Shown piece by piece: positions 1 to 5,469 of a stretch of DNA of 5,469 nt; position 1 is the first letter of the stretch, and each line of letters opens with the position of its first letter. Below the pieces are notes generated by a model that saw only the letters and a program-made list of their open reading frames with translations, was not told the DNA's origin and made no database searches. This stretch comes from Candidatus Zixiibacteriota bacterium (lineage in GTDB: Bacteria; Zixibacteria; MSB-5A5; GN15; PGXB01), in NCBI GenBank assembly GCA_020345705.1, contig CP070766.1, forward strand, positions 2,551,979-2,557,447, read 5' to 3'. Position numbers and translations under genes: made by a program.

Positions 1-1
1 C

Positions 2-865
2 CCGACCGCCTCGGGGCAGTACGAATCGAAAGGATATGAGCTTCTTGAAGAACTGAAGATGAAAGAGGCGGTTCCGCAACTGGTCGATGAAATCGAAATG
101 CTCCAGGCCGCCGAAAGCTGCCCCCAAAAAGCAACGACGCTTCTTCTGTCGGGCGATCAAGTCTCGCTTCAGATGCATGAGTCAATCGGCCATGCCCTCG
201 AGCTCGACAGGGTCTTTGGCGCCGAGAGGAATTTCTCGGGAACATCCTTTGCCACTACGGATAATCTGAACAAGCTTAAGTACGCCTCGGATATCGTTAC
301 CGTAGTGAGTGATTCCACGATTCCGCACGGGTTGGCATCCTACGGATACGACGATGAAGGCGTTCCGACGTATCCGGCGGAGTTGATTAAGGACGGAGTG
401 CTGGTCAATTATCTTTCTTCGAGAGAAACGGCGGCGAAAATCGGCAGAGATTCGACGGCGGCGATGCGGGCCAACAGCTGGAGCAACGTGCCCATCGTCA
501 GAATCAGCAACATCATGCTTTCCCCGGGAGACAAATCCTCCGGTCGGTTGCTCTCGGAGATCGACGACGGGATTTACATGGACGGCGTCAAATCGTGGTC
601 TATCGACGACGAGAGGAAATATTTCCAGTTCGGCTGTGAGATCGGCTGGCTGATAAAAGGCGGCAAACTGGCCGCGCCCGTAAAGAATCCAACGTATTCG
701 GGCTGTACCACCGATTTCTGGAACAAGTGCTCCGGAATAGCGGACAGAGCCTCGTACAGAGTCTGGGGAACGCCGAACTGCGGTAAGGGCCAGCCGGGGC
801 AAAACGCCCGTACGGCGCAGGGGGCCTCGCCGGCCAAGTTCGACAACATCGAGATCGGAGGATAG
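2..865 (+). CDS. tldD: TldD-family zinc metallopeptidase subunit (5' truncated)
   Basis: This is the C-terminal part of a TldD protein. The frame is open from base 2, so the true start lies upstream of the window and the ATG at 59 is an internal methionine. The zinc-binding and catalytic motif HESIGH (HExxxH) is encoded at 176-193, followed by ALELDR, close to the HEAVGHGLEGD of E. coli TldD. The other expected metal ligand is the Cys at 779-781 in the context TPNCGKGQPGQ. The tail ends in the family-typical NIEIGG. In this family TldD carries the active site and pairs with TldE to form a cytoplasmic peptidase that degrades unfolded peptides (for example the antitoxin CcdA) and trims modified peptides such as microcin B17. 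The tldE homologue follows 4 nt downstream, which supports a heterodimer. Any N-terminal export signal would be outside the window. The identification is firm and the substrate is unknown. Confidence 0.93.
   Translation, partial: PTASGQYESKGYELLEELKMKEAVPQLVDEIEMLQAAESCPQKATTLLLSGDQVSLQMHESIGHALELDRVFGAERNFSGTSFATTDNLNKLKYASDIVTVVSDSTIPHGLASYGYDDEGVPTYPAELIKDGVLVNYLSSRETAAKIGRDSTAAMRANSWSNVPIVRISNIMLSPGDKSSGRLLSEIDDGIYMDGVKSWSIDDERKYFQFGCEIGWLIKGGKLAAPVKNPTYSGCTTDFWNKCSGIADRASYRVWGTPNCGKGQPGQNARTAQGASPAKFDNIEIGG
857..861 (+). promoter_or_regulatory. Ribosome binding site for the tldE homologue
   Basis: A perfect GGAGG lies 8 nt before the GTG at 870, inside the last codons of tldD. It supports GTG 870 as the start and points to coupled translation of the two subunits. 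Confidence 0.75.
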
Positions 866-869
866 CGCG

Positions 870-2225
870 GTGCTTGAGAAGAAAAAGGCCTTCGAGATTT
901 TGCAGAAGGCGCTGTCCTATTCCAAGAGCGAAATGGCCGAGGCGGTGCTCGAAAGCGAGCGCATGTCCCTGACTCGTTTCGCCGAATCAAAAATCAGCGA
1001 CAACATTGACAAGGAAGAGACGACTCTTTACATCCGCTCGGTCAAAGGCAAGAAGATGGGTGTCTCGGCGACAGGGGATCTAACGGACGAGGGGATCAAA
1101 AAGGTTGTTGCGGGCTGTGAGGCGGTGCTCGAGTACATGCTTCCCGATGATAGGTTCATTTCGTTTCCGACTCCGACTGATATTAAGTTGAAAGAAGATC
1201 TTGTAAGTGAAGGCACCTCGAATTTCGGCCCGAAAGAGCGCGCCGAGGCGGTCTCACTCATGTCACGGATTGCACGTAAGGGTAACATGAAAACATCGGG
1301 CGCCTTCCGGATTGACGAGACCGCCCTGGCCGTTGCCGGCAGTCTGGGAGTGCAGAGGTTTTTCACCGGCAACTCCGCCCAGCTGTCGCTCACGGTGTCG
1401 GGAGATTCAAAAAATTCCGGCTGGGCGATGGAATACAATGCCGACGCATCGAGGATAAACGTCGATGCGCTCGGCAAAAAGGCGACCCATAAGGCGGCTA
1501 TGTCGAGAAATCCGGTCGCCCTGCCCGACGGGCAATACACCGTCATTCTTGAACCGGCGGCCGTCGGACAGCTTCTGTTGCTTCTGTCGTTCATGGGTTT
1601 CGGGTGCAAGACATTTTACCAGAAGCGGTCATTCATGGCGGGGAAAATCGGCGAGAAAATAGCGGGAGATAATTTCAGCGTTTACGAAGACCCCGACGAC
1701 GCTGATTTCAACTTCCGGCCGATTGACTACGAGGGCGTCCCGCGAACGAAGGTCGCCCTGATAGAAAACGGCGTCGCCAAAGGAGTCGTCTATAACTCAT
1801 ACTATGCAAACCTTATGGGCACCGAGTCAACCGGGCACGCTCTCCAGCCGACCAACATGTATGGACCGTACCCGAAGACGATGTCGGTAGCTCCCGGTGA
1901 CAGTACCATCGAGGAGATGATAAAATCAACCGAGAAGGGCGTTTTGATCACGCACTTCTGGTATCTGAATTTTCTGAATCCGATGAGAACGATGGTAACG
2001 GGGACGACGGTTGACGGGACGTTTCACATCGAAAACGGGGTGGTCGGCTCCCCTATTAAGAACATGCGGACCAACCAATCGATACTTGAAGCCTTTTCGA
2101 GTATTGAAGCAATTACCAGAGATAGAATTGTCTATCCACAGTATTCGGTCCTGATGAAGGTTCCCGGGATGAAAATCAACAACTTCAATCTGCAGACGGA
2201 GGAGGAGGACGAGGGCAAATGCTGA
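870..2225 (+). CDS. pmbA: TldE/PmbA-family peptidase partner subunit
   Basis: This 451-residue protein has the length expected of TldE/PmbA (about 450). The start is GTG with a good Shine-Dalgarno 8 nt upstream. Family landmarks are the N-terminal domain (about 1-200), DYEGVPRTKVALIENG (286-301), the TGHA segment (321-324), a pG-x-S-x-EEMI block near 341-351, FWYLNFLNPMRTMVTG (363-378) and TFHIENGVVGSPIKN (384-398). There is no HExxxH, as expected for TldE, which supplies part of the chamber but not the catalytic zinc site. The FWY...NP.R..VTG version is, from memory, commoner in archaeal and environmental TldD/PmbA proteins than in enterobacterial PmbA. It sits 4 nt after tldD, so the two are likely co-translated and assemble together. 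The C-terminus is short and acidic (EEEDEGKC) and overlaps the next ORF by 7 nt. No signal peptide is visible, so a cytoplasmic location is inferred. Confidence 0.9.
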   Translation: MLEKKKAFEILQKALSYSKSEMAEAVLESERMSLTRFAESKISDNIDKEETTLYIRSVKGKKMGVSATGDLTDEGIKKVVAGCEAVLEYMLPDDRFISFPTPTDIKLKEDLVSEGTSNFGPKERAEAVSLMSRIARKGNMKTSGAFRIDETALAVAGSLGVQRFFTGNSAQLSLTVSGDSKNSGWAMEYNADASRINVDALGKKATHKAAMSRNPVALPDGQYTVILEPAAVGQLLLLLSFMGFGCKTFYQKRSFMAGKIGEKIAGDNFSVYEDPDDADFNFRPIDYEGVPRTKVALIENGVAKGVVYNSYYANLMGTESTGHALQPTNMYGPYPKTMSVAPGDSTIEEMIKSTEKGVLITHFWYLNFLNPMRTMVTGTTVDGTFHIENGVVGSPIKNMRTNQSILEAFSSIEAITRDRIVYPQYSVLMKVPGMKINNFNLQTEEEDEGKC

Positions 2226-2437
2226 GGCGCGATTTTCTCAAGGCATCTTCCCTGGTCATGGGCGGAATGCTGATATTGCGGGAAATGCCGAACCTGGAAG
2301 ACAGGCGAAATCCCGGCGAAGGCATAAGAAGATTTAAACCGACGTATCGTTTTCACGGCCATCTGCGCTCAGGCTGCGCCTCTCCCCCGGAGCTGGCGCC
2401 GCTGGTGGAAAGCGGCATAATGGCAATGCCTTTCTGA
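2219..2437 (+). CDS. Small protein with Tat-like N-terminus, possibly frameshifted
   Basis: This 72-residue ORF is not recognised as a known family. It starts with MLRRDFLKASSLVMGG, which matches the twin-arginine consensus (R-R-x-F-L-K). The hydrophobic stretch that follows is short (about residues 9-20) and no AxA cleavage site is visible. The remainder has one Cys (SGCASPPELAP) and stops at residue 72. The start overlaps the tldE stop (ATGCTGA, 7 nt), and strong purine-rich GGAGGAGGAG sequence lies at 2199-2208, so translation is plausible. Codon choice looks like that of the neighbours. Just past the TGA, the frame one base over stays open for about 24 codons with protein-like content, so a one-base insertion may have truncated a protein of about 96 residues. 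It could be an eroded Tat-exported redox protein, a genuine small exported protein, or a peptide linked to TldD/TldE. None of these is established. Confidence 0.5.
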   Translation: MLRRDFLKASSLVMGGMLILREMPNLEDRRNPGEGIRRFKPTYRFHGHLRSGCASPPELAPLVESGIMAMPF

Positions 2438-2510
2438 ATATGAGACGTGCAGTGCGATGGGGGTGTCAATATCAGTCGGAACTTTTGAGGCCAAAACAAA
2501 GCCTTCGTAA
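2436..2510 (+). pseudogene. Possible frameshifted 3' tail of the Tat-like ORF
   Basis: From base 2436 the frame one base over from the small ORF encodes 24 residues beginning EYETCSAMGVSIS, then TAA at 2508-2510. It has no start codon or ribosome site of its own at its head. Removing one base in the CCTTTCTGAA stretch (2429-2438) would join it in phase to the upstream ORF as ...AMPF-EYETC... . This reading rests on protein-like composition only, and the tail is too short for family assignment. Confidence 0.3.
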
Positions 2511-2519
2511 ACCGACTGA
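2472..2519. repeat. Perfect 8-bp inverted repeat with inner stem
   Basis: TCAGTCGG at 2472-2479 is exactly complementary to CCGACTGA at 2512-2519. Inside it, AGGC (2488-2491) can pair with GCCT (2501-2504), with a G-T pair extending it and a 9-nt A-rich loop. The arms flank the last third of the gap between the small ORF and prmC. No T-tract follows, so this is not a standard intrinsic terminator. It could be an mRNA processing or attenuation structure, or chance. Confidence 0.45.
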
Positions 2520-2558
2520 CAACGATCTGCTGAACGAAAAATCCACTCATTAGAGCGT

Positions 2559-3419
2559 ATGGATAACACGGAATTCCATCAACTGATCAGTCAGGCAGAA
2601 AATAAACTCAGAAAGGCCGGTATAGATACGGCCGCAACTGAAGTCGAGATAGTCCTGCAGACCCTTCTCGACGTTGGCCGGCTGGATATATATCTTCACG
2701 GACCGAAACTTCTCGATGAAACGATTATCAAGAAATTTCACGAGATCATTGACAGGAGGGTGACACGTTATCCCCTGCAGTACATCCTCGGAGAAGCATA
2801 CTTCTACGGCCGGAAGTTCCTTGTTGACCGAGACGTTATGGTTCCCACCCCGGAAACCGAGATTCTCTGCGAACTGGCCATAAACTATGTCGTCAATGAG
2901 GGTCTTGAATATCCGGAAATTCTTGATATCGGGGTCGGAGCGGGTGTGATTTCCGTTACTATCGCCTGTGAACTGCCCGAGGCCTGGGTCACAGCCGTCG
3001 ATATTTCCAGGCCGACCCTCACGGTGGCCAGAAAGAATGCCGCCATGCATGAGGTGGAAAGCCGGATCAATTTTATGAAATCTGACTTGTTCTCATCAAT
3101 TTCACCGGAGCAGAAGTACGATATAATCCTGTCCAATCCGCCGTACATCTCTGAAAAAGTATATGAGGAGCTTCCTCCGGAGGTTTTAGCAGACCCAAAA
3201 ATCTCCCTTGTTTCCGGCGCGGAAGGTCTGGATTTTATCAAACGGCTGATTGACCAGGCTCCTGACTACCTTAAAAAAGGAGGGCGATTGATGTTTGAGA
3301 TCGGTTTCGATCAGTCCGCGAAGGTGACAAAAATCAGTGAGGCAGACCCCAGATATCGATCATTCTCATTGATGCAGGATCTGAACAATATCGACAGGGT
3401 GGTGGTTCTGGGCGTATGA
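2559..3419 (+). CDS. prmC: Release factor glutamine N5-methyltransferase (PrmC/HemK)
   Basis: This SAM-dependent enzyme of 286 residues (E. coli 277) methylates the Gln of the GGQ motif of peptide chain release factors in the cytoplasm, which aids termination. An N-terminal helical domain (about 1-75) leads into YPLQYILGEAYFYGRKFLVD (71-90). The SAM-binding motif I is DIGVGAG (123-129), the acidic loop is VDIS (147-150), and the catalytic NPPY is at 193-196. The late motif SGAEGLDFIKRLI (219-231) and the C-terminal IDRVVVLG are family-typical. Two positions deviate: VPTPETE (95-101) has Thr where PrmC normally has Arg (PRPETE), and motif I is DIGVGAG rather than DLGTGSG. ATG 2559 is chosen because no closer start exists in frame after the TGA at 2517-2519. 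Its Shine-Dalgarno is weak (AGAG about 4 nt upstream). The next gene overlaps it by 4 nt. prfA is not adjacent, unlike in many bacteria. A divergent paralogue is less likely than PrmC itself. Confidence 0.88.
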   Translation: MDNTEFHQLISQAENKLRKAGIDTAATEVEIVLQTLLDVGRLDIYLHGPKLLDETIIKKFHEIIDRRVTRYPLQYILGEAYFYGRKFLVDRDVMVPTPETEILCELAINYVVNEGLEYPEILDIGVGAGVISVTIACELPEAWVTAVDISRPTLTVARKNAAMHEVESRINFMKSDLFSSISPEQKYDIILSNPPYISEKVYEELPPEVLADPKISLVSGAEGLDFIKRLIDQAPDYLKKGGRLMFEIGFDQSAKVTKISEADPRYRSFSLMQDLNNIDRVVVLGV

Positions 3420-3874
3420 CAATGGACGAGATATACGAGGAACGGCTCAAGGAGCTCAAGCCGCTGATTTACTGCATACAGTCATCGATCAAGCTCCTGG
3501 GGAAGACGAAGGCGAAAAAGCTGGCCAAAATGACGCTCGAGAAATATGCGAACGAGAGATTTGTCGTCCCCTACAACGATATTCCGCTTGAAAAAAAATG
3601 GCCCGCCTTTCGGGATGATATCTTCAAATATGCCGACGACGTGCAGTATTCGATCGAGAAGTTCAGTGACACAATGGTGAGGATTAGGTATAAGCGTTGC
3701 ATCTTTTACGAGATATTCAAAGACCACGGTCTGGCCGATTTTGTCCCACTCTACTGCGCGACGGATTATTCCACGGCGCGGGCTGTTGATCCGAAGATAA
3801 AAATGACCCGGACGCAGACTATCGCGACGGGAGCCGAGTGCTGCGACCACTGTTGGGAATATGAGGGCAAATGA
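3416..3874 (+). CDS. L-2-amino-thiazoline-4-carboxylic acid hydrolase-like protein
   Basis: This 152-residue soluble protein resembles the ATC hydrolase family (recalled as Pfam PF14196). Named members open the ring of L-2-amino-thiazoline-4-carboxylate on the way to L-cysteine in some pseudomonads. Most homologues are uncharacterised, so the substrate here is unknown. The family pattern is visible in the C-terminal half: CIFYEIFKDHGL (95-106), LYCATDYS (112-119), then R-T-Q-T-I-A-T-G (132-139) and the Cys cluster ECCDHCWEY (141-149). C95, C114, D117, C142, C143 and C146 are candidate functional residues. The N-terminal half is helical and Lys-rich. The start ATG overlaps the prmC stop as ATGA. 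A second in-frame ATG lies two codons later (3422), and no strong ribosome site separates them, so translation probably relies on coupling to prmC. The end overlaps nth by 4 nt. There is no signal peptide or membrane segment. Family call is moderate and function is unassigned. Confidence 0.62.
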   Translation: MTMDEIYEERLKELKPLIYCIQSSIKLLGKTKAKKLAKMTLEKYANERFVVPYNDIPLEKKWPAFRDDIFKYADDVQYSIEKFSDTMVRIRYKRCIFYEIFKDHGLADFVPLYCATDYSTARAVDPKIKMTRTQTIATGAECCDHCWEYEGK

Positions 3875-4524
3875 AGCCTGCAAAGCGGATATGTGATTCC
3901 CGAATCGGAGACATCATTTCGATATTAAAAAAGGAATACCCCGATGCCCGTTGTACGCTCGATTTCAAGACGCCGCATCAGCTTCTGGTAGCGACCGTGC
4001 TCTCGGCGCAGTGCACCGACGAGAGAGTAAATATTGTCACCAAAGACTTATTTAAGAAATATCGCAAACCAAAGGATTTCGCCGGGGCGGATATCAGGGA
4101 ACTTGAAGATGACATCAGATCGACCGGTTTTTTCAGAAACAAGGCGAAATCGATAAAAGAATCGGCCCGGATCATTACCAATCATTACCGGGGAAAGATG
4201 CCCGACAGCATGGCGAAGCTGGTCAAACTTCCCGGCGTCGGGCGCAAAACCGCATCGGTCATTCTGGGGACGGCCTTCAACAAGGCCGAGGGGATTGCCG
4301 TCGATACGCACGTCATGCGGCTCTCGAAGAGACTCGGCCTGACAAAACAGAAAGACGCGGCCACGATCGAAAAAGACCTGATGGAGATTGTCCCCAAAAG
4401 CGAATGGATAATATTCTCGCATCTTTTAATCTCGCACGGGCGGGCGGTCTGCACAGCGCGCCGGCCCGTGTGCAAAAGCTGTGTTCTTATGGGCCTCTGC
4501 TCCTCGGCCAGGCGGTTTTTGTAG
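3871..4524 (+). CDS. nth: Endonuclease III (DNA glycosylase/AP lyase)
   Basis: This 217-residue base-excision-repair enzyme (E. coli Nth 211) removes oxidised pyrimidines and cleaves the resulting abasic site by beta-elimination. The LSAQCTD segment (44-50) includes the Gln that fills the flipped-base gap in the family. The helix-hairpin-helix is LPGVGRKTA (120-128), with catalytic Lys126. The catalytic Asp145 lies in VDTHVMR (144-150). A 4Fe-4S cluster is shown by C194-x6-C201-x2-C204-x5-C210, the exact Nth spacing. All catalytic residues are present, so activity is expected. The ATG overlaps the preceding stop as ATGA, with GAGGG at 3863-3867 serving as a close ribosome site. The Lys at the HhH separates it from MutY, which lacks it and is longer. 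It is the last gene of the tightly coupled prmC unit. Confidence 0.96.
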   Translation: MKPAKRICDSRIGDIISILKKEYPDARCTLDFKTPHQLLVATVLSAQCTDERVNIVTKDLFKKYRKPKDFAGADIRELEDDIRSTGFFRNKAKSIKESARIITNHYRGKMPDSMAKLVKLPGVGRKTASVILGTAFNKAEGIAVDTHVMRLSKRLGLTKQKDAATIEKDLMEIVPKSEWIIFSHLLISHGRAVCTARRPVCKSCVLMGLCSSARRFL

Positions 4525-4546
4525 CTGGGTCAAATCAATTACCAGC
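4524..4546 (+). other. Short imperfect hairpin after nth
   Basis: GCTGG (4524-4528) can pair with CCAGC (4542-4546) around a loop of about 12 nt. The first base is the last base of the nth stop codon. No T-tract follows, so a terminator is not supported. It may only mark a weak boundary between the nth unit and the DUF2953 gene. Confidence 0.2.
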
Positions 4547-4554
4547 CGATAAAG

Positions 4555-4560
4555 TATAAT
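4555..4560 (+). promoter_or_regulatory. Possible -10 element before the DUF2953 gene
   Basis: A perfect TATAAT sits in the 38-nt gap after nth, 2 nt before the ATG at 4563. No good -35 hexamer appears at standard spacing (4532-4537 is AAATCA). If used, transcription would begin close to the start codon and give a nearly leaderless message. That would fit the absence of a Shine-Dalgarno before 4563. Chance occurrence in an A/T-rich gap is equally possible. Confidence 0.25.
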
Positions 4561-4562
4561 AA

Positions 4563-5168
4563 ATGATGATCACCCTGATAATTATACTGGCCGTGCTGGC
4601 TGTTATCGCGCTGCTACTGGCAGCGTCCGTGGCGGCGCGGGTCATACTTGCCGAAACGGAGAAAACCGTCGCCGTTTCATATACTCTTTTCGGCTTCAGG
4701 GCGGATCTAGCCGTCAAGACCGGGCAGGTGTCCATTGCCGGAGTGCCGCTCTTCCGGTTCAAACTGACGGGGAAAAAAGAAACGAAAACGAAAAAGAAAC
4801 CGACGGAAAAGAAGGAGAAAAAGAAGAAACGCTTCAAATTCTCCGACCTGAAATTAGAGTATCTCAAGATGGCCAAGGGTCTTATCGGAGGCTTGAGAAT
4901 AAGAGAGCTGGCGATAAGTATCCATGGTGGTTTTATGGAGCCGTTCTACACCGGAAAGATGTACGCTTACTACTGGGCGGCGCGGGGGATGTATCCCGAT
5001 CTCATCTCACATATTAATTTCAGGCCGGATTTCTCGGCGGGAAGCCTTACTATTGACGGAAAAGCGCTTGTCAGCCTGAGAATGTTTTATATATTTAGGT
5101 TTGCCTGCGGCTTACTGGCCGATAAGATAAAAGAGAAATCGAATAAGCTATTTGGTATAAAAATGTGA
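4563..5168 (+). CDS. DUF2953 single-pass membrane protein (YtfI-like)
   Basis: This 201-residue protein has one N-terminal membrane segment (about residues 3-29, rich in I, L, V and A) and a soluble remainder. A strongly basic Lys/Glu linker (70-92, with up to four Lys in a row) separates the first short domain from a C-terminal domain. That domain contains HGGFMEPFYTGKMYAYYW (121-138) and INFRPDFSAGSLTIDGKA (151-168), matching the DUF2953 pattern of G-x-x-x-P-x-x-TG-x-x-Y followed by a P-D-F block. The molecular function of the family is unknown. In Bacillus a DUF2953 gene (ytfI) directly precedes ytfJ/gerW, and here a GerW-family gene follows 10 nt later, which supports the call. Two adjacent ATGs (4563 and 4566) are possible starts. 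Neither has a clear Shine-Dalgarno. With one N-terminal segment followed by a basic linker, membrane anchoring is expected, and which side the domain faces is unresolved. Confidence 0.7.
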   Translation: MMITLIIILAVLAVIALLLAASVAARVILAETEKTVAVSYTLFGFRADLAVKTGQVSIAGVPLFRFKLTGKKETKTKKKPTEKKEKKKKRFKFSDLKLEYLKMAKGLIGGLRIRELAISIHGGFMEPFYTGKMYAYYWAARGMYPDLISHINFRPDFSAGSLTIDGKALVSLRMFYIFRFACGLLADKIKEKSNKLFGIKM

Positions 5169-5170
5169 GG
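5164..5170 (+). promoter_or_regulatory. Ribosome binding site for the GerW-family gene
   Basis: GTGAGG, including the AGG core at 5168-5170, overlaps the stop codon of the DUF2953 gene and lies 8 nt before ATG 5179. It fixes that start and indicates co-translation of the two genes. Confidence 0.55.
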
Positions 5171-5178
5171 AACAAGCT

Positions 5179-5469
5179 ATGGCTGAAAACAATAAGGTCT
5201 CGGAAATTCTGAAAGATGTTGTCGGCGAGCTCAAGGAGATCGCTCGCACTCAGACGGTTGTCGGCGAGCCGATAACGGTACGGGACAAGACGGTCGTTCC
5301 GGTGGTCAAGATTTCGGTCGGCTTCGGGGCCGGCGGCGGCCAGGGTGAAGCGCCCGATAAAGGCGGCGGTTTTGGCGGCGGTGGGGGCGGCGCCGCCAGG
5401 ATTGAGCCGTCGGCGTTCATCATTATGGACGACGAGAAGATCTCCCTGCTGTCGGCGAAGCCGGGCAAG
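5179..5469 (+). CDS. GerW/YtfJ-family protein (3' truncated)
   Basis: The first 97 residues of a GerW (sporulation protein YtfJ) family member run off the window end with no stop. A short N-terminal helix (1-23, ILKDVVGELKEIA) leads to the hallmark VVGEPITV (27-34), then VVPVVKISVGFGAGG (39-53), a Gly-rich loop (about 48-71, including six consecutive Gly at 66-71), and ARIEPSAFIIM (73-83). This order matches the family (GEPI, GT.IIPV.KVS.GFGAGG, GGGSGGG, PvAFLvi). In Bacillus the protein is linked to spore germination and is partnered by an upstream DUF2953 gene, as here. Members also occur in non-sporulating phyla, where their role is unknown. No signal peptide is visible, so it is probably cytoplasmic or attached to the DUF2953 membrane partner. 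The family call is firm. A spore role is not implied by this window. Confidence 0.88.
   Translation, partial: MAENNKVSEILKDVVGELKEIARTQTVVGEPITVRDKTVVPVVKISVGFGAGGGQGEAPDKGGGFGGGGGGAARIEPSAFIIMDDEKISLLSAKPGK

Noticed and set aside
182..802. Long minus-strand open frame across tldD
   Set aside because: It lies opposite a firmly identified gene, has no recognisable protein motif, and is explained as a shadow of the codon bias.
2353..2569. Minus-strand frames across the small ORF and gap
   Set aside because: They are short, lack recognisable motifs, and conflict with the coupled + strand start at 2219.
3591..3598. Run of eight A in the ATC hydrolase-like gene as a possible indel or frameshift
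   Set aside because: The protein reads through in one frame with family motifs on the C-terminal side, so the frame appears intact.
4773..4779. AAAAAAG heptamer in the DUF2953 gene as a -1 frameshift site
   Set aside because: The codon phase is AAA AAA G, not the A AAA AAG phase that -1 slippage needs, and the frame continues normally with family motifs downstream.
5320..5391. GGC-rich stretch as a tandem DNA repeat
   Set aside because: It encodes the Gly-rich loop that is characteristic of GerW proteins, and codons vary without a fixed repeat unit.
5250..5468. Minus-strand Pro-rich frame at the window end
   Set aside because: Its proline run is the reverse complement of the Gly codons of the GerW-family gene.

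Overview
The window is a compact stretch of bacterial chromosome, roughly half G+C by eye. All supported genes lie on the + strand with very tight or overlapping junctions. No mobile element, CRISPR array, tRNA or rRNA is visible. The gene set (TldD/TldE peptidase pair, PrmC, endonuclease III, DUF2953 protein, GerW/YtfJ-family protein) does not fix the phylum. A possible Tat-type leader and GerW outside an obvious Bacillus context would fit an anaerobic or deep-branching lineage, such as a candidate phylum near Zixibacteria or the FCB group. That placement is only an impression.

Region 1 (1-2510) is a peptidase operon. A 5'-truncated tldD carries the HExxxH zinc motif and the C-terminal Cys ligand. 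Four bases later comes a complete tldE/pmbA homologue without HExxxH. TldD and TldE are known to act as a heterodimeric metallopeptidase that cuts unfolded or modified peptides. Overlapping the end of tldE by 7 nt is a 72-codon ORF that begins like a twin-arginine signal (RRDFLK) and stops early. The adjacent reading frame carries on for about 24 further plausible codons, so it is either a frameshifted remnant or an unrecognised small protein. The gap before the next gene holds a perfect 8-bp inverted repeat.

Region 2 (2559-4524) is a translationally coupled three-gene unit. It holds prmC (release-factor glutamine methyltransferase), a small protein resembling the L-2-amino-thiazoline-4-carboxylate hydrolase family, and nth (endonuclease III with HhH, catalytic Lys/Asp and a 4Fe-4S cluster motif). 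Both junctions are 4-nt ATGA overlaps, so the three proteins are probably co-translated although their known roles do not connect.

Region 3 (4563-5469) holds a single-pass membrane DUF2953 protein followed 10 nt later by the start of a GerW/YtfJ-family protein cut by the window edge. The same pairing is known from Bacillus (ytfI-ytfJ). Nothing else visible here indicates sporulation.

No convincing new system is evident. The best candidates for a second look are the small Tat-like ORF behind tldE and the DUF2953-GerW pair.
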